Made by a program: the position numbers and the translations under genes. Below are positions 17,642 through 27,134 of a stretch of DNA of 64,000 bases, in pieces. The DNA lies in assembly GCF_001261715.1 (NCBI RefSeq), contig NZ_CVRU01000163.1, positions 64,924-128,923 on the forward strand. The letters run 5' to 3'. The notes under the pieces are model-generated. The model was given only the letters and a program-made list of their open reading frames with translations. It was not told where the DNA came from and did not search any database. The DNA is from Dysgonomonas sp. HGC4. Its GTDB lineage: Bacteria; Bacteroidota; Bacteroidia; Bacteroidales; Dysgonomonadaceae. Position 1 is the stretch's first letter, and every line of letters starts with the position of its first letter.

Positions 17642-20470
17642 TCATACAGTTACAGATAACTTCTTACCTGAGTATTCTACGATTTTAGGATTTTGTTTTT
17701 TGTTGTCTTTAGTTATTAATTCAATTTCAAAAGTTCTGGTATTAGGCATTCCCGAGTATTCTCCCTGAATGTCTGCAATGGTTACAGTTTTGGTTTTCTC
17801 CTCATAGTTGATTTTTATTTTAGCAAATTGTCCTTTTTCATAATTATAATTTACGCCTTCATCTTCGTAAATTGTAAACTCTCCGTCTTTACCTTCATAT
17901 ATTTTCAGTTGAATATTATCTGCCTGAGATTGCTTTGTATTTTGGATATCCTTACCAAAGGGCAGAATAGCTCCTTCTCGAACAAACAAAGGAATACGTT
18001 CGTATGGTGCTGAAATCTTCTCCGTTTTTCCACCTGTGATATATCTGCCCGATTCAAAATCGTACCAGTTTGTATTAGCAGGGAAATAAACATCACGCGA
18101 AGTAGTTTTGTAAGTATATACAGGACAAACCATAAGATCGGGTCCAAACATATATTGATCGTCAATATTGTAAGTCTTAGCATCACGACCAAAATCCATT
18201 ACCATAGCCCGCATGATAGTATAATCGTCAAAATGTGTCATTCCTGCAACCGAATATATATAAGGCATCAAACGATAACGAAGCTTATCATAATATACCA
18301 TACTCTTATATGCAGGATGGTTTTCGGGAGCAATATTATAAATCTCACGATATGGGTATTGTCCATGACTACGGAACAGAGGGCAAAAAGCACCAAACTG
18401 AAACCAACGTGTATTCAACTCACGCCATTCGTTCAGATCTTCCGATCCTTCTTTGGCTTGTTCGTAACGTTTCTCTACACAGAAACCGCCAATATCCATA
18501 GTCCAATAAGGAATACCCGACATAGCAAAATTTAGTCCTGCTGAAATCTGAGCTTTCATATCTTCCCAACGAGTACCAATATCACCACTCCATGTAGCTG
18601 TTGAATAGCGTTGTAGCCCTGCGAATCCCGAACGGGTCAAAAGGAATACACGACTATCAGGGTTAACCGAACGTTGCCCGTTATATATAGCCATTGCATT
18701 CACTAAAGCATATGCATTAAAATATTCGGTTGAAGAACCCAAAGCAGTAGGAGTACTCAACTCCTTACGATATTTCATACTTGCATTCGACAAAATATCT
18801 GGTTCTGAAGCATCCATCCACCAAGCATCAATACCTTTCGAGTAAAGCTTCTCGTTCATTTGATCCCAAAACATTTTACGGGCATCTTTACTGTATGCAT
18901 CATAAAAACCGGCTATATAACCCTGACCAATCCAATCTCTGATACTGTCTTTTACAGCACGGTTATACATCCATCCTTTTTCATCAAACGCTTTATAATT
19001 ATCAGTAGTATGATAGAATTTTGGCCAAACTGAGATCATGATACGTGCGTCCATCGCATGTACACTATCAATCATACCTTTTGCATCTGGAAAACGGGTA
19101 AGATCAAAATCATGGCTTCCCCATGCATCCTGAGGCCAGTAAGACCAATCTAAAACAATATTATCTAAAGGAATCTCTCTTTTACGATATTCTTTTACTG
19201 CACTTAATAATTCATCCTGAGTTTTGTAACGCTCGCGGCTTTGCCAGAATCCCATAGCCCATTTAGGCATAATCTGAGACTTTCCTGTAACTGTGCGATA
19301 TCCCTTGATAACATCATCCATATTATTTCCTCTGATGAAATAATAATCAATTTCGTCACCCATTTCCGACCAAAGAGATAATTTGTTCTGATCTATCTCA
19401 TTTTTGGAATCTAAAGCTTTAAGGCTTATGTAAGATATACCTCCATCGGGTTTCCAATCCAGTTTAATTTTATGCTTCTCTCCGGCTTTTAAATCAATAG
19501 CAAATTTGTAGCTGTTAGGATTCCAGGCTGTACGCCATCTTTCGGGAACAATCAATTCATCATCAATATATACTTTGGTATAACCCGCATAGTATAATAT
19601 AAATCGGTGAGTACCCGATTCTTTTGATTCTATCTCACCTTCCCATGTAATTCTCGAATTATTGAAAGGAAAATCTTTGGGAAAGTTCTTCACAGTCTCC
19701 AAATTTTCATAATCTATTGTAGTTTCTGTACGTTCAGTAAATATATGTGTGGGATCGTTACTATCCATGTATGTAGCAGTAAGACCTCCCTCTTTTCCAT
19801 TCTTGTCATATAATTTGAACTGATCTAGGTTTTCGTAATCTCTAGGATCTCCAAACTTAGTCAACGAATAATTATCCCATAAAACACCGTAGTTTTTAGA
19901 GGATACAACAAAAGGAACAGATACCTTAGTATTATACTGGAACAGTACTTCATTTTTTCCTTTGTAGTTAAATTCATCCGATTGATGCTGACCTAAACCA
20001 TAAAACGCTTCATCATCGGGCGAATCAAACACCTGACGTAGTGTATATGCTTTTTTGCCTTCAACTTCAATGTCTTTAAAAGATTTCCCTCCACCTTTAT
20101 TTTCAGATAGTAATATATTACCTTGTAAATCGGTAAATACTATTTCTCCTGTTTTTAGAGAAACCTTTGCTATTGTTGTAGCAGTTTTAAGTATAACATC
20201 GTCTCCCTGTTCGGAAACGTCCCAGCCACTTGTTTGAGTTTTGTCATAAACGCTTATTAAACTCTCTCTATCTGAAAATTTGTCTTTAGGAGTTGCACTA
20301 ACGCGAATAATATCGTCAGTGATAACTTGCAATCTAATTTGTTTTGTTGCATTTGTAGAATCATTCTTCAGGCTTACAATAATTCCGTCGCGAGTCTTCT
20401 CATAAGAATCATTACAACTAAAGAACAGAGCAGGTAATAACACCATTATTAATAATAGATGCTTCTTCAT
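17642..20470 (-). CDS. GH31 alpha-xylosidase with PA14 insert
   Basis: This 942-residue lipoprotein (LFFSCND lipobox) has an N-terminal beta domain, an inserted PA14 domain (about 222-350, with GTHRFILYYAGYTKVYIDDE), and a GH31 barrel. The nucleophile is D553 in WWMDASEPD, and the acid/base aspartate is probably in TWSGDIG. Xyloglucan alpha-xylosidases such as those of Cellvibrio and B. ovatus carry the same PA14 insert, so removal of non-reducing xylose from xyloglucan oligosaccharides is the best reading. An alpha-glucosidase is the alternative. Start is ATG 20470; a TTG lies six bases upstream. It heads the minus-strand arm, with a -7 box at 20504-20511. Confidence 0.9.
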   Translation of the reverse strand: MKKHLLLIMVLLPALFFSCNDSYEKTRDGIIVSLKNDSTNATKQIRLQVITDDIIRVSATPKDKFSDRESLISVYDKTQTSGWDVSEQGDDVILKTATTIAKVSLKTGEIVFTDLQGNILLSENKGGGKSFKDIEVEGKKAYTLRQVFDSPDDEAFYGLGQHQSDEFNYKGKNEVLFQYNTKVSVPFVVSSKNYGVLWDNYSLTKFGDPRDYENLDQFKLYDKNGKEGGLTATYMDSNDPTHIFTERTETTIDYENLETVKNFPKDFPFNNSRITWEGEIESKESGTHRFILYYAGYTKVYIDDELIVPERWRTAWNPNSYKFAIDLKAGEKHKIKLDWKPDGGISYISLKALDSKNEIDQNKLSLWSEMGDEIDYYFIRGNNMDDVIKGYRTVTGKSQIMPKWAMGFWQSRERYKTQDELLSAVKEYRKREIPLDNIVLDWSYWPQDAWGSHDFDLTRFPDAKGMIDSVHAMDARIMISVWPKFYHTTDNYKAFDEKGWMYNRAVKDSIRDWIGQGYIAGFYDAYSKDARKMFWDQMNEKLYSKGIDAWWMDASEPDILSNASMKYRKELSTPTALGSSTEYFNAYALVNAMAIYNGQRSVNPDSRVFLLTRSGFAGLQRYSTATWSGDIGTRWEDMKAQISAGLNFAMSGIPYWTMDIGGFCVEKRYEQAKEGSEDLNEWRELNTRWFQFGAFCPLFRSHGQYPYREIYNIAPENHPAYKSMVYYDKLRYRLMPYIYSVAGMTHFDDYTIMRAMVMDFGRDAKTYNIDDQYMFGPDLMVCPVYTYKTTSRDVYFPANTNWYDFESGRYITGGKTEKISAPYERIPLFVREGAILPFGKDIQNTKQSQADNIQLKIYEGKDGEFTIYEDEGVNYNYEKGQFAKIKINYEEKTKTVTIADIQGEYSGMPNTRTFEIELITKDNKKQNPKIVEYSGKKLSVTV

Positions 20471-20503
20471 GGTCAATTATATTTTTAGATTTTAGTAACA
20501 ATA

Positions 20504-20511
20504 CAAATGTA
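20504..20511 (-). promoter_or_regulatory. -7 box of the GH31-susCD operon
   Basis: Read on the minus strand, TACATTTG matches TAnnTTTG exactly, 33 bp before the GH31 ATG. A -33 TTTG at normal spacing is missing, consistent with an activator-dependent promoter. Confidence 0.55.
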
Positions 20512-20573
20512 TGCCATCAAATAACAAAAGTTCTGTTTAAATGTTTTGAAAAGAAGGTGTTCTTGAACAAAGG

Positions 20574-20583
20574 AGGGGTGTAT
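20574..20583 (-). promoter_or_regulatory. Candidate HTCS operator upstream of the GH31-susCD operon
   Basis: Minus-strand ATACACCCCT ends 62 bp before the -7 box at 20511. Nearly the same motif, ATACAACCCCT, ends 63 bp before the -7 box of the GH3-GH95-GH3 operon. ACCTTCTT, starting 21 bp further downstream, may be a second half-site. Confidence 0.4.
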
Positions 20584-20640
20584 ATGTTTCTATATGGAGG
20601 CTAAATTTGTAATAAATCCTCTATAATTATATAATTTATC

Positions 20641-20648
20641 TAAATTTG
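20641..20648 (+). promoter_or_regulatory. Candidate -7 box of the hybrid two-component regulator gene
   Basis: TAAATTTG fits TAnnTTTG and lies 33 bp before the ATG at 20681. An identical octamer occurs at 20602-20609, so two start sites are possible. The low leader length is typical of constitutive regulator genes. Confidence 0.45.
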
Positions 20649-20680
20649 TTAGAGAAAGAACCAATGTTAGCCAAATCTTC

Positions 20681-23600
20681 ATGAAAATAATTATTTCCTT
20701 GCTACTACTAGCACTCAATAGTGCAGTAAGCATTATTTATTCACAATCCTTTGACTTCTCTCACTTAGATAACAGAAACGGTTTATCTAACAATCAAGTG
20801 GAGTGTATTTTCAAAGACAGCCGTGGTTTTATGTGGTTTGGAACTAATCAGGGTTTAAATCGTTACGATGGTCAAAACTTCAAAGTATACAAACATAGCC
20901 GTAATGATCTTTCTAGCATTCCTTTCGATAGAGTTACCAATATTCAGGAAGATGCACAAGGCATGCTATGGTTGCAAATAGGAAATACGGGGTATATTAT
21001 ATATGATTTTAAAAGTGAAAGTTTCACTCAGAACATCGATTCTTTAGTTATTAAAATGGGGCTGCCTCCTTCTCCTTCACTTGTGGAAATAGATACACAT
21101 ATGAATCTCTATCTTTACTACAAAGAGAAAGGAATATATAAATACAATATCGAAACCGATAAGTATGTAATATTTAACCAGTCGAAACAAGGACAAACTT
21201 TAAGTTCCGGAGAAATTATTGATTTAAAAATACACAACCAATACATATGGGTATTATACAGAGATGGTCTGATCGAAAGATTTAATGAGAAAACTAATCT
21301 TGTAGATATACGAAATACATTTTTTAGAGAAAACTCTAAAAATTCTACTATTCAGAAATCTTTATTTGTAGATGCTGATAACGATGTATGGGTTTATCCC
21401 GGAGTAGCCGACAAAGGCAGTGCTTACTATGATACAAAAGCAAATAGTTGGGTTTTCTTAAATAAAGATTCGGAGATTGCTCTCTCCAGCAATTTCTTTC
21501 GGTGTATGGATCAAGACAAAGAAGGCTTAATTTGGATAGGAACAGATCATGGAGGCTTAAATATCTTCGACAAATCAAAAAAGAAAATTACTGTTTTACG
21601 TAACAATATATATAATAGCAATTCAATTAGTCAGAATTCTATTATCAGTATATTTTGCGACAACGACGGAATTATTTGGATAGGAACATATAAAAAAGGT
21701 ATCTCTTATTATCACCCTAATATGTTTAAGTTCAAGAAGTCTCCCCTATTCTATCACTTAAAAGAAGACTCGGATACCTTTGATTGTAACAGCTTGTATA
21801 AAGACGACAACAATAATCTATGGATAGGTACAAATGGCAGAGGCTTAATAAAGTATAATGAAGAAAAACAAAGCGTAGAAACATTCAATTACAATGCGAA
21901 TAATCCCAAAAGCATTTCTGCTGATATAGTTACATCTCTCTTAGAAGATCATTCAAAAACTCTATGGATCGGAACTTTCTTAGGTGGGCTAAATTCCTTT
22001 GATGGAAAAAGCTTCACCCGATATCAGATTAATGAAACAGACTCTAATTCAATCTCGGGCAAAAGCGTATATGGACTTGCAGAAGATAAAGATAACAATC
22101 TATGGATAGGCACTTTAGGAGGTGGCGTAAATAAGTTAAATGATGACCGTACTCATTTCACAAGATATACAACTCTAAATACAAAAGCTCTATACTCCGA
22201 CTATATTCTTTCCGTATATACAGATATTAATAAGAATATATATCTGAGCACAGACAGGGGTGTAAATATTATAGATGCCAATAGTAAAGCAATAAGTACT
22301 TATTTTAAAGACCAGATACAACAAGATTCGTTATCTAATATTTCGACCAATAACATTTTAGTTGATTCCCGAAATTTGACATGGATAGCCACTGATAATG
22401 GTCTGAATATATATAATCCTCTAACCAAACGGTTTGTATATATAGCCTCAAAGCAAGGGTTACCGAGCGACGAAGTAGTATCTCTTATAGAAGATAATAA
22501 CAACAATATTTGGGCAGGTACACGCAATGGATTAGCATGTATCCATTGTCAGTACACAAATAATATTCTCGATTATACGATCACTTATTTCGACTCTAAA
22601 GACGGCTTGCCCAGTTCTATCTGTAATCAGAATGCTATGTTCAAAGACAAAAGTGGAATTATTTATGTAGGAAGTACAAATGGGTATGTGAATTTCGACC
22701 CCAATAATATAGTATTCAACGAATACATTCCCAAACCCCGATTTACGGAGTTATTGATTGCCAATCAGGTAATCAGCCCCAACGAAAAGTATAATAATCG
22801 GGTAATTATAAATAAATCAATTACCTATCTCGATCAAATAACTCTTAATTATAAAGAAACCAATTTTACATTACAATTTTCGGCACTTAACTATATACAT
22901 CCTGAGAAAAATCACTACAAGTATATGCTTGAGGGCTTAGATACCGATTGGATAGAGGTTAAAAATGGAGTTGGAGCAGCTTCATACTCGAATCTTAATT
23001 CGGGAACATATAAATTGATAATATATGCAGGAAACAATGATGGTGTATGGAGTGATACTCCATTGATAATGAAAATAATTGTAAAACCTCCATTTTGGCT
23101 TACATGGTGGGCATTCTTTATTTACTTCATTATATTCGTTATTGTACTGAGATTCTTTATTCTATATAAATTAAATAAGCAAAAGCACGAATTCAAGCAG
23201 GCTCAGAAAATAATGGAAGCCGACAAAATTCATGAAGTAGACGAACTCAAATTTCGCTTCTTTACAAATATAAGTCACGAGTTTAAAACACCGATTACGC
23301 TTATATTGACTCCTCTCGAAAAACTGATGAAGGAGCCACATTCAGAGGAACAAAAGACTTTACTGAACATCATGCGCAAAAATGCTTTGAGCCTTTTGAA
23401 CATGGTTAATGAAATTCTGGATTTCAGAAAACTGGATTTGAATAAAATGAATTTGAGTGTTTCAACTGGAGATATAATACCAATAGTAAGAGAAATATGT
23501 CAATCATTTTCGTCTCTAGCTGCTGATAAGTCCATAAAGTTCACTTTTACAACTTACCTCAAAGAACTTCAGGTGGATTTTGACCCTGAAAAGATGAGTA

Positions 23601-24802
23601 AAATAATTATTAATCTGATTTCTAATGCCTTCAAATATACTGAAGAAGGTCATATTGATGTAAGTGTAGGCATTACCGAAGAAGTTCAAAAAGATGCAAA
23701 GAAGCAACTATGTATCAAAGTTTCAGATACCGGTATAGGAATAGAAAGTAAATATCTGGAGAAAATATTCGACCGTTTTTATCGTATAGAACAATCTCAA
23801 AAGAATAATCAGGCTGGTACCGGAGTCGGATTACATTTAGTTAGTGAATATGTAAAGCTACATAATGGAGAAATTTCGGTAGAAAGTACAGCTGGCAAAG
23901 GCTCTACTTTCACTGTATTAATTCCCATGGACAACTCTACTTATAAAGAATCTAAAAGTCAAGATGTTATTTATTCGGGAGATATTCAAGACACTCTATT
24001 AACAGAACCAGAAACTTCATCTGTCACACCTAAAGATTCAAAGTTGCCTCTATTACTTATAGTTGATGATAATGAAGATTTCCGTGAGTTTATTAAGAGC
24101 CTGTTCATTCATTCCTATCGAATAATTACCGCAAACGATGGTGAGGAAGCCTCTCAAATAATATTAGATCAATTACCCGACATTATTTTATGCGACGTAA
24201 TGATGCCTAGAATGGATGGTTATGAACTGTGTCGGAAGATAAAAGCTGATATAAGAACTTCTCATATTCCGATTATTCTTTTAACTGCAAAATCATCCGA
24301 AGAAAATCAATATTCAGGTATAGAAGCTGGTGCGGACGACTATATCTCCAAACCGTTCAATATAGATATGTTGACCTTGAAAATTTCAAAAATAATAGAA
24401 CGTCAAAAGAAAAATCAGAACAATTTTAAAAAGAAGATAGAAATATCTCCAAGCGAAATAGAGATAATGACAATGGACGAAAAGTTTGTAAAAAAGGCCA
24501 TCTCTATTGTAGAAGAGAATATTGGAAATGCCGATTTTCTGGTGGAAGACCTATGCCGTGAAATGGCTATGAGCCGAGTTTACTTCTATAAAAAAATATT
24601 GGCACTCACCGATAAATCGCCCTCCGAATTTATTCGTTTTATAAGATTAAAACGTGCAGCCAATCTATTAGAAAAAAGCCAGATGTTTGTAAACGAAGTA
24701 GCCTTTCAGGTGGGATTTAATGACCCTAAATACTTCCGAAAATATTTTAAAGATGAGTTCGGAGTAACACCAAACGAATACAAGAAAAAGTTTACAAATT
24801 AG
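20681..24802 (+). CDS. Hybrid two-component system sensor/regulator (HTCS)
   Basis: This 1373-residue single-polypeptide sensor and regulator has a signal peptide, then a periplasmic two-propeller region of repeated motifs like DSRGFMWFGTNQGLNRYDG (about 25-690), a Y_Y_Y domain (690-800), and one membrane span near 803-828. A HisKA domain follows with H866 in NISHEFKTP, then an HATPase (GTGVGLHLV), a receiver domain with D1172 in LCDVMMPR and K in SKPF, and a C-terminal AraC DNA-binding domain. In this family, oligosaccharide binding in the periplasm activates the nearby locus. It sits at the divergence point of both enzyme arms, so it very probably controls them. Confidence 0.96.
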   Translation: MKIIISLLLLALNSAVSIIYSQSFDFSHLDNRNGLSNNQVECIFKDSRGFMWFGTNQGLNRYDGQNFKVYKHSRNDLSSIPFDRVTNIQEDAQGMLWLQIGNTGYIIYDFKSESFTQNIDSLVIKMGLPPSPSLVEIDTHMNLYLYYKEKGIYKYNIETDKYVIFNQSKQGQTLSSGEIIDLKIHNQYIWVLYRDGLIERFNEKTNLVDIRNTFFRENSKNSTIQKSLFVDADNDVWVYPGVADKGSAYYDTKANSWVFLNKDSEIALSSNFFRCMDQDKEGLIWIGTDHGGLNIFDKSKKKITVLRNNIYNSNSISQNSIISIFCDNDGIIWIGTYKKGISYYHPNMFKFKKSPLFYHLKEDSDTFDCNSLYKDDNNNLWIGTNGRGLIKYNEEKQSVETFNYNANNPKSISADIVTSLLEDHSKTLWIGTFLGGLNSFDGKSFTRYQINETDSNSISGKSVYGLAEDKDNNLWIGTLGGGVNKLNDDRTHFTRYTTLNTKALYSDYILSVYTDINKNIYLSTDRGVNIIDANSKAISTYFKDQIQQDSLSNISTNNILVDSRNLTWIATDNGLNIYNPLTKRFVYIASKQGLPSDEVVSLIEDNNNNIWAGTRNGLACIHCQYTNNILDYTITYFDSKDGLPSSICNQNAMFKDKSGIIYVGSTNGYVNFDPNNIVFNEYIPKPRFTELLIANQVISPNEKYNNRVIINKSITYLDQITLNYKETNFTLQFSALNYIHPEKNHYKYMLEGLDTDWIEVKNGVGAASYSNLNSGTYKLIIYAGNNDGVWSDTPLIMKIIVKPPFWLTWWAFFIYFIIFVIVLRFFILYKLNKQKHEFKQAQKIMEADKIHEVDELKFRFFTNISHEFKTPITLILTPLEKLMKEPHSEEQKTLLNIMRKNALSLLNMVNEILDFRKLDLNKMNLSVSTGDIIPIVREICQSFSSLAADKSIKFTFTTYLKELQVDFDPEKMSKIIINLISNAFKYTEEGHIDVSVGITEEVQKDAKKQLCIKVSDTGIGIESKYLEKIFDRFYRIEQSQKNNQAGTGVGLHLVSEYVKLHNGEISVESTAGKGSTFTVLIPMDNSTYKESKSQDVIYSGDIQDTLLTEPETSSVTPKDSKLPLLLIVDDNEDFREFIKSLFIHSYRIITANDGEEASQIILDQLPDIILCDVMMPRMDGYELCRKIKADIRTSHIPIILLTAKSSEENQYSGIEAGADDYISKPFNIDMLTLKISKIIERQKKNQNNFKKKIEISPSEIEIMTMDEKFVKKAISIVEENIGNADFLVEDLCREMAMSRVYFYKKILALTDKSPSEFIRFIRLKRAANLLEKSQMFVNEVAFQVGFNDPKYFRKYFKDEFGVTPNEYKKKFTN

Positions 24803-24835
24803 CCTAAAGAAACATATTAGCACCCCATAGTTAGC

Positions 24836-24846
24836 ATACAACCCCT
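24836..24846 (+). promoter_or_regulatory. Candidate HTCS operator upstream of GH3-GH95-GH3
   Basis: ATACAACCCCT ends 63 bp before the -7 box at 24910. It pairs with the near-identical motif at 20574-20583 on the other arm. Confidence 0.4.
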
Positions 24847-24854
24847 ATGATGAT

Positions 24855-24871
24855 TTAAGGGATACCCTTAA
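24855..24871 (+). promoter_or_regulatory. Perfect palindrome in the GH3-GH95-GH3 upstream region
   Basis: TTAAGGG-ATA-CCCTTAA is a 7+3+7 perfect inverted repeat 39 bp upstream of the -7 box. It could be a protein-binding site. It lacks a following T-run, so it is not a convincing terminator for the regulator gene. Confidence 0.45.
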
Positions 24872-24909
24872 CGGAAACACAGGTATAGAGCGACTTACTA
24901 ATTAAACAA

Positions 24910-24917
24910 TAACTTTG
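24910..24917 (+). promoter_or_regulatory. -7 box of the GH3-GH95-GH3 operon
   Basis: TAACTTTG matches TAnnTTTG and is 28 bp before the GH3 ATG at 24945. No good -33 box is seen, again suggesting activation by the regulator. Confidence 0.55.
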
Positions 24918-24944
24918 CATAGTTAGTCTAAGAAACCTATAGCC

Positions 24945-27134
24945 ATGAGAAAAATTGTTATGCTCGTAATGTGCATATTCAGTCTGAATATTGCATCATT
25001 TGCTCAATACATACACCCTTTTCAAGATACTGCTCTTTCGGATGAAGAGAGGATATCTAATTTATTGTCATTAATGACAATCGATGAAAAAATCAATGCT
25101 CTATCTACTAATTTGGGTGTTCCACGTTTAGGAATACGCAATACTGGGCACTCCGAAGGTTTACATGGAATGTCACTCGGGGGTCCTGGCAATTGGGGTG
25201 GTTTCCAAACTATCAATTATCAACAAGTACCTGCTGTATTTTATACTACCACCTTTTCTCAGGCGTACGGTTTGGGTGAAACATGGGATACTCAATTAAT
25301 AAAGAAAGTAGCCGAAATAGAGGCAAACGAAGTACGCTTTTATACTCAAAACGAAAAGTATAAAAAGGGAGGTTTAGTTATGCGTGCCCCCAATGCCGAT
25401 TTAGCACGTGATCCACGATGGGGTCGCACTGAAGAAAGTTTTGGAGAAGATCCGTTTCTAGTCTCTCAACTGAGTGTCGCATTCATAAAAGGCTTACAGG
25501 GCGATAATCCTAAGTATTGGAAATCCGCATCACTTATGAAGCATTTCTTAGCTAATAGCAACGAAGATGGAAGAGACTCTACATCTTCTAATTTCGATGA
25601 ACGATTATTCCATGAATACTACGCTTACCCTTTCCAAAGAGGAATCGAAGATGGAGGCTCTCGAGCCTTTATGGCTTCCTATAATGGTTGGAACGGCACA
25701 GCAATGACAGTACATCCCGTGCTAAAAGAAATTACCCGTCAACAATGGGGTAACAATGGTATAATATGTACCGATGGAGGAGCATTAGACTTGCTTATTA
25801 CCTCACATAAGGCTTATCCCTCTCATGTTGAAGGAGCAGCTGCAATAGTAAAAGCCGGAGTCGGACAATTCTTGGATAATTATAAACCTTATGTGTATGA
25901 GGCTCTAAAGCAAAACATTCTATCTGAAAAAGATATAGACGAGGCTATAAGAGGAAACTTTTTTGTCGCTTTACGATTAGGGTTATTAGATGGAGATCAA
26001 ACACATCTACCCTATTCCAATATCGGAGTAACAGACACTGTTTCGCCTTGGCTAAATAAAGAAGTGCAAGATTTCGTACGCCTTGTTACCGCGAAATCGG
26101 TAGTATTACTTAAGAACGAAAAGAAATTACTACCTCTTGATAAAAACAAAATCAAATCAATAGCAGTTATTGGTCCTCGTGCCGATGAAATACTTCTCGA
26201 TTGGTATAGTGGAACCCCACCCTATACAGTAAGTATTTTGCAAGGAATAAAAAATGCAGTTGGTAATAATATCGAAGTATATTACGAAGCATCTAACGAA
26301 ATAGATAAAGCCTCCATTGCTGCACAAAAAGCAGATATTGCGATTGTTTGTGTAGGAAATCATGTGTATGGAACCGACCCAAAATGGAAATATTCGCCTG
26401 TACCAAGTGATGGAAGAGAGGCAGTTGACCGAAAATCATTATCTTTAGAACAAGAAGATCTAGTAAAGATAATCAACAAAGTTAACCCTAATACTATCAT
26501 GCTATTAGTCAGCAGTTTTCCGTTTACGATCAACTGGTCGCAAGAAAACATACCTGCCATATTACATGTAACCAATAATAGTCAAGAGCTTGGCAATGGA
26601 ATAGCCGATGTTCTGTTTGGTGATTTTAATCCCGCAGGACGTACCAATCAAACATGGGTAAAGTCAATAGCTGATCTTCCTCCAATGATGGATTACAATA
26701 TCCGCAATGGGCGTACTTATATGTATGCAAAAGAGAAACCTCTCTATCCGTTTGGTTATGGATTGAGCTATACTGATTTCTCATACTCTAAGATGAGTAC
26801 ATCTTCCTCTACATTAAAAAAGGCTGAGAATATCACTGTATCAGTAAATGTAAAAAACACTGGTAAATTAAACGGAGAAGAAGTTGTGCAACTCTATGTA
26901 TCTTTTCCTAATTCCAGAATAAGCAGACCAATCAAACAGCTTAAAGGATTTGAACGAATTATGATCGAATCAGGTAAAACCGAAACAATAAAATTCAATA
27001 TAAAAGCATCTGATTTAGCTTATTGGGATATGGATACACATTTATATGAAATAGAAGCAGGAAAAGTTAATCTAATGATTGGCAGTTCCTCTGAAAATAT
27101 TCAATTAACCCAACAAATAACTATTACAGAATGA
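24945..27134 (+). CDS. GH3 glycosidase, beta-xylosidase/beta-glucosidase type
   Basis: This 729-residue protein has a signal peptide ending near ASFAQYI. GH3 marks are [30 protein letters not shown], the nucleophile D277 in ICTDGGALD, then the alpha/beta sandwich (VIGPRAD, VGNHVYG) and a fibronectin-III-like C-terminal domain (about 610-729, GEEVVQLYV). The nucleophile context TDGGA differs from the common SDWGA of beta-glucosidases and resembles xylosidase-type members. Its stop overlaps the GH95 start by 4 bp (ATGA), so the two are translationally coupled. The likely role is trimming beta-linked glucose or xylose units from periplasmic oligosaccharides; the exact sugar is open. Confidence 0.85.
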   Translation: MRKIVMLVMCIFSLNIASFAQYIHPFQDTALSDEERISNLLSLMTIDEKINALSTNLGVPRLGIRNTGHSEGLHGMSLGGPGNWGGFQTINYQQVPAVFYTTTFSQAYGLGETWDTQLIKKVAEIEANEVRFYTQNEKYKKGGLVMRAPNADLARDPRWGRTEESFGEDPFLVSQLSVAFIKGLQGDNPKYWKSASLMKHFLANSNEDGRDSTSSNFDERLFHEYYAYPFQRGIEDGGSRAFMASYNGWNGTAMTVHPVLKEITRQQWGNNGIICTDGGALDLLITSHKAYPSHVEGAAAIVKAGVGQFLDNYKPYVYEALKQNILSEKDIDEAIRGNFFVALRLGLLDGDQTHLPYSNIGVTDTVSPWLNKEVQDFVRLVTAKSVVLLKNEKKLLPLDKNKIKSIAVIGPRADEILLDWYSGTPPYTVSILQGIKNAVGNNIEVYYEASNEIDKASIAAQKADIAIVCVGNHVYGTDPKWKYSPVPSDGREAVDRKSLSLEQEDLVKIINKVNPNTIMLLVSSFPFTINWSQENIPAILHVTNNSQELGNGIADVLFGDFNPAGRTNQTWVKSIADLPPMMDYNIRNGRTYMYAKEKPLYPFGYGLSYTDFSYSKMSTSSSTLKKAENITVSVNVKNTGKLNGEEVVQLYVSFPNSRISRPIKQLKGFERIMIESGKTETIKFNIKASDLAYWDMDTHLYEIEAGKVNLMIGSSSENIQLTQQITITE

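Noticed and set aside
20602-20648. TAAATTTG repeated twice before the HTCS gene as a possible repeat array
   Set aside because: Only two copies, 39 bp apart, both fitting promoter -7 boxes; no array structure.
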